In this document: piece after piece, positions 53,609 through 64,000 of the stretch
How positions within the stretch are numbered: position 1 is the first letter of the stretch
Layout: each line of letters starts with the position of its first letter
Assembly (NCBI GenBank): GCA_030704615.1
Contig: CM060733.1
Coordinates: forward strand, 74,376,907-74,440,906
Direction of reading: 5' to 3'
From: Takakia lepidozioides
Lineage: Eukaryota; Streptophyta; Takakiopsida; Takakiales; Takakiaceae
DNA: 64,000 nucleotides
The notes under the pieces: generated by a model
Database searches by the model: none
What the model saw: only the letters and a program-made list of their open reading frames with translations
Told to the model about the DNA's origin: nothing
Position numbers and translations under genes: made by a program

Positions 53609-56600
53609 TCAATCCTCGCCTTGGTTCTCCTCCTTATAAAGCTTGATCATGTCATCAATTCGCAGTATTGTGATTGCTGCCTCAGTTGCGAACTGCAAGA
53701 ACCCCAGGCAAACAAAAATCGACCAGAATAAATCTAGACCAACGTCCCAGATTCATAACCCAATGCACCATAAAAACACTCGGCAACTAAAGTAGACAGT
53801 CTTCACCTTACAATGGAATCTTGTAGGAAAAGTTGGAAAATACTGAAGGGCAGTATACCTGTATGATCTTCACTTTGCTCATGGATGGCTCAATCACACC
53901 AGCTTCAATGTTGTTCCTCACCACTCCCTTAATCAAATCTAACCCCGTTCTGTACCAACCCAATGCAACTGTCATTCAGCTATTTAAGGAGAAGAAGCAG
54001 GGGGGTTCTGTGTACATTTGGCGCACATATGTACCTGGTATGCTGAGGAAGGCCAGCTTAGTACTGGGTTACAACAAGCGGCTGCACAAAAGCTCTCATG
54101 AATCCAACAAGAAGCAGGATCGGCTAGAAGCTGAAGTGTACCCTGAAAGATGCTGGTTATCAGCCTTCATCTGGGCTTTGTGGTGATAAGCACGCAGCTT
54201 GGCCACAAGCTCAGTCGTGTCCTTTGCAGCATTCACTGCCAACACCTATTTTTTTCCCCCCATCATATATACTAAAAAACATTAGCTTGTTGTCGCTGGT
54301 GATATGCACTACAAAACAGTTAGAAAATCGTTAAATTTCGTAGTTTTATTTGAGTGCAAAAATAAGAACCTTATTCCAGATGATACTGCACATCACAAAA
54401 ATAAACACAATTAAGCTCCTATCGACAGAGAGCAAACAAGGGTACCTTAGGAATGATCAGGAGTGCCTCAGCAAATTCAGCTATAGCCAGTTGCTCTCGT
54501 GACCCTAGTGTAGTAGCCAAATTCTCCAAAAAAACTGACAGTGCTGCCTCTACCGCCCCTCCCCCTGCTACCACCTGCCCATCACCCCACCACTTTCAGC
54601 ACTGCAAGTGCAGAAAATGAAACACGTAGAAGAAGACATGCAAGAGACTGGACGCCTTTCTCAAGCAAACCTTGTCAGCAAAGCAAAAGGCAGCTCACAT
54701 ATTCTGATACAGAGAACAGATGTTAAAAGTGCAAACGAACCATATTGGACTCCAAAGTCCGTTTGACAATGCTTAGAGAGTCATGAATGGAGCGCTCCAT
54801 CTCATCCAGCATGTGGTCATTCGCTCCCCGCAGGATGATCGACACCTACACAGGAAAGTCATCAGTGTGTCAAACATGTCAATAGCTTTGGGAGGAGGCA
54901 GAGGCCCTGGCATATACCTCTGACCCTGACACCTCCTGACAATGTGATGCTTTTGAATGCTAGGCATGTCTAAACAGATTCCTCCTTCACCTGGTCCGGC
55001 CTCTACTCCAATTTTGACTTCTGTCCATTCAAACTGTGAAACTTTTACGTCAACTGCAGATGCTATGTGTAGGAGTGCATAGCTAACATCTTAGGAACAA
55101 GAAGTGTGATCCTCAAGCATCTAGTACTTATGTGCTCACCGCCCTTGAGCTCTTGGCACCTTTGATGAGAATCACATCGTCATCAGCCACCTGATCCTCC
55201 ACAACCTCCTCTGCAATTCCCAATAGTGAAGAATCAAATGTTTCCCCTCCTTCCATGTCTGCAAAAGTCAGCACCTGCTGACAACATAAAATGCTCAGAG
55301 ATTGCACTCTTGAACAAGCACTAGAGGTAGTGAGAAAGCCAGCACAACTGCTGACCTTTCCAGATGATGAAGTAGTTCCCAAAAATCCTCTATAGTCATC
55401 CTGTCATCTAGACAACTATCTAAGCTAAAACCCTCCGAACTTCTTCGCATTAACCGGGCCGTACTCTTGGGTGTCATCATGACCAATGACTGCAGGCACA
55501 TGGCTTTTGGGTTGTTGTCATCTTCGAGAGAAATAGTATTATCATTGATTTGATCAAATATTCTTTCAATGACATAAATACAAGCACGAAAAAGGAGGGA
55601 GTAGACTTGACATATAATAACTGAAGCACGAGAGTAAACCCTCAGATAATACAGAAGGGAGATGTTTGTTTGCACCTGAGTGGCACCTGTTGCTTTAGCA
55701 ATGTGACGCATGTCTTCCTTTCCCACTCTTCGCACTGCAATGGCCTTGGCCTCCACAAAGTACTGCAATTAACAAATGCCCATCCATACGTTAGTTTCCA
55801 ACTGATGTATGTCAACTAAACAACTCCCTTGGCTAAAAACTAATTACTTTGTGCCCAAAACACACAATGCCCAAGCAGAGAGTACAACATAGGCAGAAAC
55901 ACAGAGATGGCTGACCTTGAGAGCCATATCATCAATGCCTTTGGTGGTCAGAATCACATTTGCACCAGCCTTCAACATTTTCTCAATTCGCTCCTTGGTA
56001 ATGTCAGCCTCCCTACAGCACATGATGAACACATTTTACCTCTTTGCCTGAAGACCAGAAGTCTGTTCTTGGAACATTTTGAATATACCAAAGGCAAAAA
56101 TGCCATTACAAACTTAGAACTACAGAGAATGGTCCTTATTTTCTTCAGCAAACCATAGACTTTATCTTGAGGCAGTGTTAAGAAAAACAAAACTGTGCTG
56201 GCCCTAAAATAAAATAAAAACATAGGTATGCAAGCTACTCTGCTATACAGAAAAAAAAAGTCACTCCTACTACGTTCCCCAAGACCAATGAATGTTACAC
56301 ACTGAATCTAGCCACACTCACCGCTGACGAATTTTCTCAAGCTCCCGTGGGTCAGTGACTAAGACTTGAACGCCCATTTGCATCTTTGTTCTCTGCAAAT
56401 TAACATCAAGGCATGCTATACAAGCTGGTGCAACACGCTTTGGCATTCCCTGGGCTGCACGGCCAGTATTCAGAGCATACCCATTGAGCAAATAGCTCTC
56501 TTTTACACTCTTGCCATGAGCCTTGAGTATGTTGATGGCCTGTCCAGAATACCTCACAGACATCCATCAGACAATGCCAGATCACATAATTGCAGCATAA

Positions 56601-59130
56601 TAACCAGAGGGATTATTTTCCAAAGGCCTAAACTCAGCAAATAAAGAACAGTCACACGCACCTTGATAGGATATTTTGTCTCACCCTTATCATTTGTAGT
56701 TTTGACAGCCTGTACTGCATCCACCACCTGTGGACCCAAGCAATTAATTTCAGCAATTCAAAGGATTTTTGCATGTGAAATGCCAGGCACATATTTTATT
56801 ACAGTTCTTCGCACACTATTCTGGTGGACTCAAAGCTCACTAATGAAGTTGCGCTAGTTTCCCCCCGTCATGAGAGACACTGGAAAGCAAAATCACATCT
56901 CCAATTGTAAAATTGGCACTGGCACACTTACCATTTTGGCAAAAAAGTTGCTGTCAGTTCCAATGATCTTAGATGACATGCTTGTCTTAGCACAGTTGAT
57001 CAGAGAGTCCTTCCCCAACTTGTCCACCTGCAAGAAGCTTATCCATCATATTCACTTGCGACATAATTCACATAACTACCTGTTCCGTAATCACCCAAAG
57101 GTTTGCATCCAGACACATCAGAACCATGGAAGAGTCACAAACTACATGAACACTGCATATTTACAACACAATGGGGTGCACTATGACCTTTTTCCATGGG
57201 TGGCACTGACTGTCATGAATCACACTGGTCCGACATACAATGCCAAATCAAATTTAGCGACACCCATTCCATAGACCAACTGGCACCCATGATTCATCAA
57301 ATCAGATTGAGAGTGTCACAAAATCTGAAATATTCCCATATAATACGTGAAAGTATTTTAGTGGTACCATTGCAAGTTTCATTTGAAGCTATGATCCAGA
57401 CGAGTGTCTGATTCCCCATTGAAGATCGACTGGTTTGAGTCCATGCTAACTCCCTGGATCAAATTGTGGGCTCTCATAGTGTGGGACTACTCAGTGTCAA
57501 CATTGCAACACCCACGGTGTGGAGAGAGACTGCCATTAAAAGCTGACACAAGTGTGGGGTGTTAAATGCTAAAAAACAATTTATTTCACTTAATGCAGAA
57601 TAAGTACACCACAGAGCAAACAAAACCATCTGACATTCACCAAACCATACCTTGATGGCCAGCTTCTCATCAATGTACTTGCATGCTTCACGCATAGCAA
57701 GCTGCAGACACAAAACCCACCCACAAGGACATCACACATTTACAAATGTTGCCTCATTTTCAATCAAGAGAACATCTTCCAGAGCCATATTGGTTGATGG
57801 AGGTTACAGGAATTGCAATCACTGAGTATGCTTACTTGCGAAGGAGTCCAGCAACCTTTGAGCATTGATACATCCTAGTACCATTTCAGGATTGCACACA
57901 GCGATGAAAACTGGGTAAAAGTGTTGACGATAGCTCAGGCATATTACCCTTAGTAAAGGAGGGGAAGCCTGACGTCAAATATAAAGAGAATACAATATAA
58001 ACTGGCTAACACACAAGCAATTACAACACAGGTGCAGACCTGCTGCTATGAATCCAACAGAATTTACCCGGAATCCACTAATAATTGAAGTCGGATGAAT
58101 CTTGATCCTGACCAAATCATTAGCCCTCTGCAAACACAAATGGAGAATGTGAGTCATCCTTTGGCCTTGTCTGTGAGTAGCTTTTGAAATATGAAGATAT
58201 CCTGTGTAAGGAAAAAGGAAGTTGACCTTGAGAAGTTCTGCTGCGATGATTACAACAGAAGTAGTGCCATCTCCCACCTCTCGGTCTTGCAACTCAGCTA
58301 GCTCCACAAGAACCTGCCAAAAAGGTGGATCAGTACCTCATAGCTGGGGTCATCTCTAGGAATGAGCATTCTGGTATGCGCACGAATCTGTATGGGTCCA
58401 CAGCACCATCTGTAACACATAATTTGCCCGGAGAAGAGGGGAAAGGGAGAGCTGCAGACATGTAACATAAAGCAAAATGTTACCTTGGCAGCAGGGTGTT
58501 CAACCTCCAGCATTTTCAAGATGGTAGCCCCATCATTTGAGATAGTGACATCGCCTATGTCATCCACCAGCATCTGCATCAGACCGGAATGCACCAGTTC
58601 AGACATAACAACATCACAGGCATCTACTCTCAATCAAGCCATGTCCTTTCACATGCAACAGTGAGAATGGCTTTGCCTCCAACTTTAAATGGTGCTCCCA
58701 CTCAACCAACTTAAAAGAGGTTACTCATTCTGCTCTTGGTTTGATAGAGACCCAGACCTTGTCTAACCCAAAGTCTTTCTTAAATTTTCACACCCAGAAA
58801 AAACCTGAGCTCTCAGCTTACAGTACATGTAAATCTTCCCGATTAAGGATTTTCCGTGCGCCATGCCAATTATACCGGGAGGAAACTGACAACGAAAACC
58901 ATAACTCGGCTGAAAGAGAGACAAACACTAAGAAGGGAGGGGGATGGTCTTGCTGCTTCAAGCCGTAAACCCTACTCTTCTACGAACTGCTGGACCACAA
59001 GAACGGGTGATAGGAGTGGCCCTTAAATATCGTTCACCTAGAATATTCATCGTTCATGCGTCAGCTGAGCTCCATTGCTTATTCTATAGAGCTGTGTCAA
59101 AAATAAAAATATTAGGCTCACAAAAGGCTG

Positions 59131-59218
<88 letters not shown>

Positions 59219-59492
59219 ACCTTATCGAGGCCGACAGGCCCTAATGAGCTCTTTACAATGTTGGCGATGGCTTGGCATGCCATAACTACAATTCCATCCA
59301 GCCCCAGAGAAAAACCCCAAGAAATCAGCAAAATCAAACGAGGACAATTAGATCATTTCTCTCAAGTCCTCCGCCTCCTGCACGCATCATAAGATAAAGC
59401 AATAAACGGGAGGCAATCTAAACACTACCATTTTGAGTACGCACGTCCTGGCCAGTCTGCCTGTCGCCTAATATATCTAAGTTCTTGGACAT
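53609..59492 (-). CDS. CCT1: T-complex protein 1 subunit alpha (CCT1)
   Basis: Complete 542-residue protein in 17 exons (minus strand): 59492-59429, 59285-59221, 58573-58484, 58313-58227, 58127-58068, 57701-57651, 57027-56932, 56727-56662, 56539-56322, 56012-55916, 55762-55676, 55274-55140, 54845-54741, 54574-54446, 54245-54142, 53949-53859, 53692-53609. All junctions are GT-AG and in phase. CCT1 is one of eight subunits of the cytosolic TRiC/CCT ring, which folds actin, tubulin and other proteins using ATP. Signature pieces: [59 protein letters not shown] (ATP site), [53 protein letters not shown], and the C-terminal [17 protein letters not shown]. Some substitutions at usually conserved places (A for G before [10 protein letters not shown] for R in [10 protein letters not shown]) do not disrupt the fold. 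It is the one clearly functional host gene here. Confidence 0.95.
59134..59217 (+). repeat. (GA)42 microsatellite in CCT1 intron 2
   Basis: A pure GA dinucleotide run. On the coding (minus) strand it is (CT)n starting 3 nt after the intron 2 donor: exon ...GATAAG, then GTG and CTCTCT. Confidence 0.95.
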
Positions 59493-60445
59493 CTTGCCAC
59501 CTTTACTTAAGCCAGGCCACAGCTTCTACAAAGCTCGTACTTTGGAAAACAAGCCTGGAGTGTCCTTCCAAACTGTACGAGAGAACGAACAAATTGCGGC
59601 TCTCCAAAGACAAACAACCTAAAATCTAATTGGAGCCGTCGACGGGCGGGAAAACAGCTAAACCTAAAATGGATAGGGCCTACTTGTCGAGGTCCTAGGG
59701 CATACTTGAAGCTTTTTAGTGTAGTATAACCGTTTATTCAGTTTTGAGCTTAGGGCCGCTTTACATTAGGTTCGAAGGCCAAGATTCCGTGGTGGCGTGT
59801 CAAATCTACGCCCTGACTAAATTCCAGGATGCCCTAGACTCCGTGCTCGGTGAGCGTGAGGCGCTAAGGAGGTCGACGAGGAAGGGGAAGGAGAGGACGA
59901 TGAGGAAAAGAAGAGAATCAGGGCAAAGAACTTCAGGTTCAAGTTGAGTGGCTGCTGTAAGTCCAGCATGAGCTCACACATGAGCCATGGCAAAGGGACA
60001 CATGATTCTACGGCAAATACAAGCAGCTGTTGTCAGTCGCACTGGCGTAGCAGTAGGTCTGCACCGGAGAATCTGTGTGGATGCCAAAGTTATTGCTCTG
60101 CAATCTCACGCAAGCCTACAGAGAAATCGAGTAATTAAGGACGAAGGCGGCATTTGGTGCTTTTCAGTAGACGATGGCAGTGAAGTCAAAGCACATACTT
60201 CATAAGAGCCTTCTGGACTATACCAGGCTAATGGAACAACATGTACAGAAGGACCCAAGATGCATGTTCTCATGTGCACACCAAAACAGACGTCTTGCAT
60301 CCTGTAACTGTAGGAGATTCTCCCCTTGTACTAAGCGAGGAGAGTTCTCGTGGAAAAATCTTGTTCGTATCAGAGACTGGCACTGCCAGAAGGCTTGCAG
60401 AGAGGCTACTTCAACAGTTATTAGAGCACAATATTACAGTGTAAA
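59493..60445 (+). CDS. possible flavodoxin-domain exon and upstream ORFs (uncertain)
   Basis: 59,744-59,947: MSLGPLYIRFEGQDSVVACQ..., ending in a basic tail (RKGKERTMRKRRE). 59,987-60,205: MAKGHMILRQIQAAVV..., unrecognised. 60,241-60,444 ends in GKILFVSETGTARRLAERLL, QQLLEHNI, which resembles the FMN-binding P-loop of flavodoxin-like domains (S-x-T-G-T-A-x3-A-x2-L), as found in TYW1 or diflavin reductases. The rest of a flavodoxin domain does not follow; gypsy-related sequence starts at about 60,480. The 0.25 kb upstream of CCT1 (59.49-59.74) should hold its promoter and perhaps a shared bidirectional one. Low certainty. Confidence 0.3.
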
Positions 60446-60479
60446 CTTTTCTTTAACAATACTGAATGTGAAGGTGACA

Positions 60480-60705
60480 TAAACTGTACACCTCGTCTCG
60501 TGTACCCCACTAGTATCACAGGTGCTCGTAGTAACACTCCCCTCTCAGCAACTAATGACACTTCTGTGATGAAACCCCATAACCAAACCAATTGTCGATC
60601 CGTCTCTGACCCCATTCTACACGGTAACCGAGTAGAGAACCCAACCTCACTGTAAGAGAAACCCTGGTGGTCTGGTGGTCATCACCCCAGCCTGACTATA
60701 TATGA
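60480..60705 (-). repeat. diverged gypsy leader fragment
   Basis: On the plus strand, 'CTGGTGGTCTGGTGGTCATC-CCAGCCT' and its surroundings match the complement of 51,750-51,850 and the plus strand of 640-720. A short isolated piece. Confidence 0.4.
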
Positions 60706-62130
60706 CTACATGAAATATTCGAGTGAGTACATGAATACATGTAGCGACCTGTGATTGTGCAATATATATACACGTGTAAAAAATTAAAATGGATTAATGT
60801 TGCAATGTTTGATGGGATCAAAAATGCATATGCCATTATACGAGTGTCCATAGGTGGTTTTGCAAACAGCAAACAGTGAGAATGAATATGAAAAACAGAG
60901 AAAAACAACGAAACACAATTTTCTTAGACTCTACAAGTGTTGTTCCATCGTCTTGGCTTGCACTATCTATCAGCTCAATGCGCCAACAATGTTATAGTGA
61001 GATTATGTCTCTGTTTTTTTCCCTTCCCTCAAATTCCTCAATCGCATTTCTCGCATCTTTTTCCTCGGTCTATATCTAGTTGTAGTTCCCAACCAACATG
61101 GAAGGTGAAATAGATAGTACCACATGTGTAATTCATAGCACAATAATAACTGCCTTCCAACCTTTCGAAGCTTGCCGCTGTAAACAGCGAGTGTTCAGAA
61201 GTGTCAGGTCTTCAAAAAAGAAAATGTCGTTGGTGCCTATCCAGTCCAGTACGATAGAACATGTTGCCATCATTTTCTCAGATTTCTCAGCTTTCTATTC
61301 TTCATCCAATTCCTTCGCTCTCCAGTACTTGCCCATGATCCATGATGAATAGTACATTCATTTTAGTTTGAGAACCATTTTGAGAGTTCCAAAGTGAGGG
61401 ATCACAACTATCACGCAACACTGTGCATGAAGACATGAGCCCGATGAAAGGAAAAATGAAGCATGAGTGAACAGGCAGGGAAGAGAAGCCCCCCATGTTG
61501 TGCCATGTTCTCGCCAAAATGGAGCTCAACTGTGCCACATTAAAGGAGCCAAATAACCCACAATCAATTTCTAGGAAAATAATTGACAATGGGACCATAT
61601 TACACAAACATAATGAAATTTTGGATTGTATAGAATCTCTATCAATTGTCCATACAGTGGCTTGATGATCTACCAGTTTCATAGACCTGCCATTTCTAAG
61701 TGTGTTTGTGGGCTTTCCCTATATGATGACCACAGTGGACTTTTGACACGTGGGTGCAACTTCGCCACGGTCTTCATTGCGGACATATAGCTGCGTGGCT
61801 ATGTGCCGGAACTGCTTGTGTTCTCTTGGAGGCAGGACACGTGCCGTACCCGCACTGCTTCGCGCAGGTGTATAGTTACGATTTAATACTACACAAATAC
61901 TGACCACTAGTTGATGAAAGAAGTGGCAAGTTATTTCAACGACTGCGTATGGCAAACGAGGATGGGCCACGTGCACATTGTTTGCGCCACCACGCGACAC
62001 GATTATTAGAGCGTTTTTGGCTAGTTGGCTTCATGACTGCAAAGTTGTTCAATACCTCTCGTGGTAATTAACTCTTTGTAAGCGACAAAACTAGCTAGTG
62101 CCTCCAGCGACTCGCATGGCATTCCAGATC
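60706..62130. other. gene-free stretch
   Basis: A/T-rich sequence with short unrelated ORFs (for example 61,098-61,352 and the complement of 61,302-61,682), none with a recognisable domain. No terminal repeats were found until 62,131. Confidence 0.4.
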
Positions 62131-62279
62131 GGGGGATGCTAGAGTGTGAGCCTAGTCACGCGAGCCCAGGAGCATGTGAGCCCAAGAGCCTGACGTGAGC
62201 CCAGTCCACGTGGCACGAGAATGGGGGAAGATGCAGGGTGTATTTCCGCGGATGAGCACCCATTACCGCGGAAACACGG

Positions 62280-62500
62280 CAAACATGGCAAATCGACAAA
62301 CACAGCAAACACGACAAATCGGCAAACGCGGCAAACCCTAACCCTAACCCTTAGCGTACTGCCATGTTCGTGAAGGAAAACAGGTTGGGAATTAAGCTGA
62401 CGTCATTACCGCAGAAACACGGCAAACACGGCAAACCGGGGAAACACTGCAAATCGGAACCTCAAACCCTAACCCTAACCCTTAGCGAATTGCCATGTTC
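62280..62500 (+). repeat. duplicated (CGGCAAACA)n plus telomere-like repeat block
   Basis: Two related blocks, about 62,262-62,380 and 62,408-62,530, each with 'ACCGCGGAAACACGGCAAAC'-like repeats, then AACCCTAACCCTAACCC, 'TTAGCG.ATTGCCATGTTCGTG', and GGGAATTAAGC. The telomere-like triplets are internal, not a chromosome end. Confidence 0.75.
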
Positions 62501-62608
62501 GTGGATGGAAACAGGGCTGGGAATTAAGCGGGCATTAGGCAGATGAGATTTTATTTTTTTATTTTTTATTTGTTTTCCGCCCCCCCCCTCCCCGGGCATT
62601 TGGGTAGA

Positions 62609-62861
62609 TGTCGTCGACGATCATCGTGAATGCATGATCATGAAGAAATTGAGAGCGTTGACACACTCAGTTCTGCGTTTTGGGGGGGGGATATATATAT
62701 ATATATATTTTGTTCTCTTTCCTCCCCCGCGCCCCCCGGGAGAACTGAGTGCGTCAACGCACTCAATTTCTTCATGATTTCAGGATGATCATCGACGACA
62801 GGTGCGGGTCCGGATTTTCACCCCGGGTACCCGGCGGGTTTTGGGGGGGGGGGAAAAAAAC

Positions 62862-62910
<49 letters not shown>

Positions 62911-63040
62911 AGAATTGAGTGCGTCAACACGCTCAATTTTTTCATGATCATGATTTCAGGATGATCATTGACGACATCGACGACAGTGTTGTGCGGGTCC
63001 GGATTTTCACCCCGGGTACCCGACGGGTTAGGGTCAGCGT
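62609..63040 (+). repeat. PAL-D palindromes within a duplicated and folded-back block
   Basis: Copies at 62649-62670, 62745-62766 (perfect: CTGAGTGCGTCAACGCACTC with AA) and 62915-62936. The first and second are in inverted orientation with arms of about 60 bp, a fold-back around G-run, (AT)n and C-run. The second and third are direct repeats of about 170 bp that include TGCGGGTCCGGATTTTCACC. A C-run of about 47 lies at 62,863-62,909. Confidence 0.85.
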
Positions 63041-64000
63041 TTTTTCGCCATTTGGCCGCCTGAAAATCCCCTTGGCAAATTATACAAAGGGAAAAAGAGG
63101 TCCAAATAAGGCAGTTTTCGCCAAAAACTGGGGGTCTCAAAAAGGTCCTCGTCTGTGGATCCACGGGGGTAGCACAGATGTAGCCATGGTGGGCCCCATG
63201 TAGGATGATCTAAGGGGCCAGAGGAGTGAGTTTAGGATTGTGGGGCCTCCTCCGTTTCTCAAGGAGATGCTCGTCGCCAGTCTTGCAAGAACTATACAGC
63301 TTTCAACTATTTCTGTACTTCACCTTCTATTGCTCATCAACATCCATTTGATTTGCAAAATATGGCAATGGTGGAAATACATGTAGCCTCCCAATTCGAG
63401 GAAAATTACCTAGAGTGGGCCACTACCCTACACCCAATATATATAGCCACTCCTACCCGTTTTCAAAATCCCTAAAAAAACCCTGGTTAGGATCCAGGTT
63501 ACCTATCCGGATCCGGACCCGTGCCATCACCAAAAACTCGGACCTTGACCCGGGTTCATTTTAAAAACGGACCCGGACCCGCCAGCTAGGTCCAGAACCC
63601 GTTAAACCCGCTACTCGCGGGCCAGAGTTGGTATAGACATCTCTCCTAGTTCACTAGTTGACTTTCTAGAGAGTTCTACTTTCTAGATAGTTCTACTATT
63701 GTCGGTGGGTTGAAAAGCAACTCACTAGTGGGTGTGGCTGCTGCAGGAGTATACTTATAGGAACAGTGACCACAAAAGGTTGGGGTTTGGTGAGAGTGGG
63801 GCTAGGTGGGATCGCGGCTTGGGGCTCGTCTTCAAGGTGGAGCACTTGGGGCTGGTGGAGGGTGGGACCAGCTGCGTGAAGTGCTTAGGATGGGAGTGCT
63901 TGGGGTTGACGAAGTAGGGTTTAGGGGGAATTGGGTCGATCGTCGTGCTTATAAAGGGGACTCAATATGTCGTGTTTGCCGTGTTTGGAAGTTTTGCCGT
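63041..64000. other. no recognised gene
   Basis: Interior of MULE D or its spacer. It contains repeated CCGGACCCG/CCCGGGT-rich sequence at 63.48-63.61 kb and two copies of TTTCTAGA(T/G)AGTTCTACT near 63,665-63,690, and no domain that I recognise. Confidence 0.4.

Larger units (their letters stand above)
62131..64000 (+). mobile_element. MULE D, left end; continues beyond the window
   Basis: Starts GGGGGATGCTAGAGTGTGAG and carries several GTGAGCC/GCGAGCCC repeats, then TATTTCCGCGGATGAGCACC and TTACCGCGGA, the same layout as the MULE A end. Inside are 'CGGCAAACACGGCAAA' repeats, two CCCTAACCCTAACCC stretches, three PAL-D palindromes and long G/C/AT runs. A weak ORF at 63,732-63,917 is unrecognised. 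No MULE gene is reached within the window. Confidence 0.55.

Noticed and set aside
59047-59285. ORFs running through the GA/CT microsatellite
   Set aside because: Dinucleotide repeats keep frames open; exon 2 of CCT1 explains the only meaningful part (minus strand, 59221-59285).
60241-60444. A firm assignment to TYW1 or a P450 reductase
   Set aside because: Only the P-loop-like SETGTARRLAERL segment is recognisable; the rest of the flavodoxin domain and any partner domain are missing.
62336-62356. A true telomere at CCCTAACCC
   Set aside because: Only two to three units, duplicated and followed by more than 1.5 kb of unrelated sequence; internal telomere-like repeats.

Overview
This window is a stretch of a large, transposon-packed nuclear genome of a green plant lineage (streptophyte). 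The only clear host gene is a complete 17-exon CCT1 (TCP-1 alpha chaperonin) gene on the minus strand at 53.6-59.5 kb. GT-AG introns, CACTA, Mutator-like (MULE) and Ty3/gypsy elements, and captured pieces of plant PPR and OSB-type organellar DNA-binding genes support the assignment. A charophyte alga, bryophyte or other early-diverging plant would fit, but no marker here fixes the species.

Layout. 0-1 kb: an inverted gypsy gag and leader fragment. 1.0-1.8 kb: an unrecognised ORF pair. 4.1-11.9 kb: MULE 'A', left part missing, with a minus-strand ORF and a divergent ten-exon plus-strand gene. 12.8-13.6 kb: OSB/PPR fragments. 16.4-19.3 kb: a decayed CACTA TNP2 transposase. 19.3-20.3 kb: a rearranged fragment of a MULE-B relative. 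20.3-22.2 kb: a gypsy integrase with a C-terminal PHD finger, then an LTR piece. 22.2-24.9 kb: another MULE end and a palindromic satellite. 24.9-29.7 kb: a truncated CACTA element carrying OSB and PPR pieces. 30,004-51,053: MULE 'B', about 21 kb, with a perfect 9-bp target duplication; a second copy of the CACTA element sits in one of its introns (42,447-47,189). 51.5-53.2 kb: another MULE end inserted in gypsy LTR/gag sequence. 53.6-59.5 kb: CCT1. From 62.1 kb: the start of another MULE ('D') that runs out of the window.

The main discovery candidate is MULEs A, B and D as one system. A and B share a divergent gene pair. The minus-strand gene carries a shared N-terminal domain; in B it continues into a MULE transposase with WRKY-GCM1-like zinc finger, DDE core and SWIM finger. 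The plus-strand gene has a ParB-like domain (DGNHR..AW motif) followed by a beta-class N6/N4 DNA methyltransferase fold with an altered catalytic motif (D-[IL]-P-D-G). Each MULE type carries its own short palindrome, scattered many times through introns and intergenic DNA and absent from exons as far as I can see: core TTGCGTCAACGCAA in A, TAGTCG-N4-CGACTA in B (about 50 copies), and TGAGTGCGTCAACGCACTCA in D. Palindrome type tracks terminal-repeat type. This resembles Arabidopsis VANDAL MULEs, whose VANC anti-silencing proteins bind family-specific motifs, but with an apparently unrelated ParB/methyltransferase protein. B also carries a RING-H2 ORF.

Most element genes show stops or frameshifts, several in homopolymers, so decay and assembly error cannot be separated here. 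All functional statements rest on motifs read by eye; no database search was possible.
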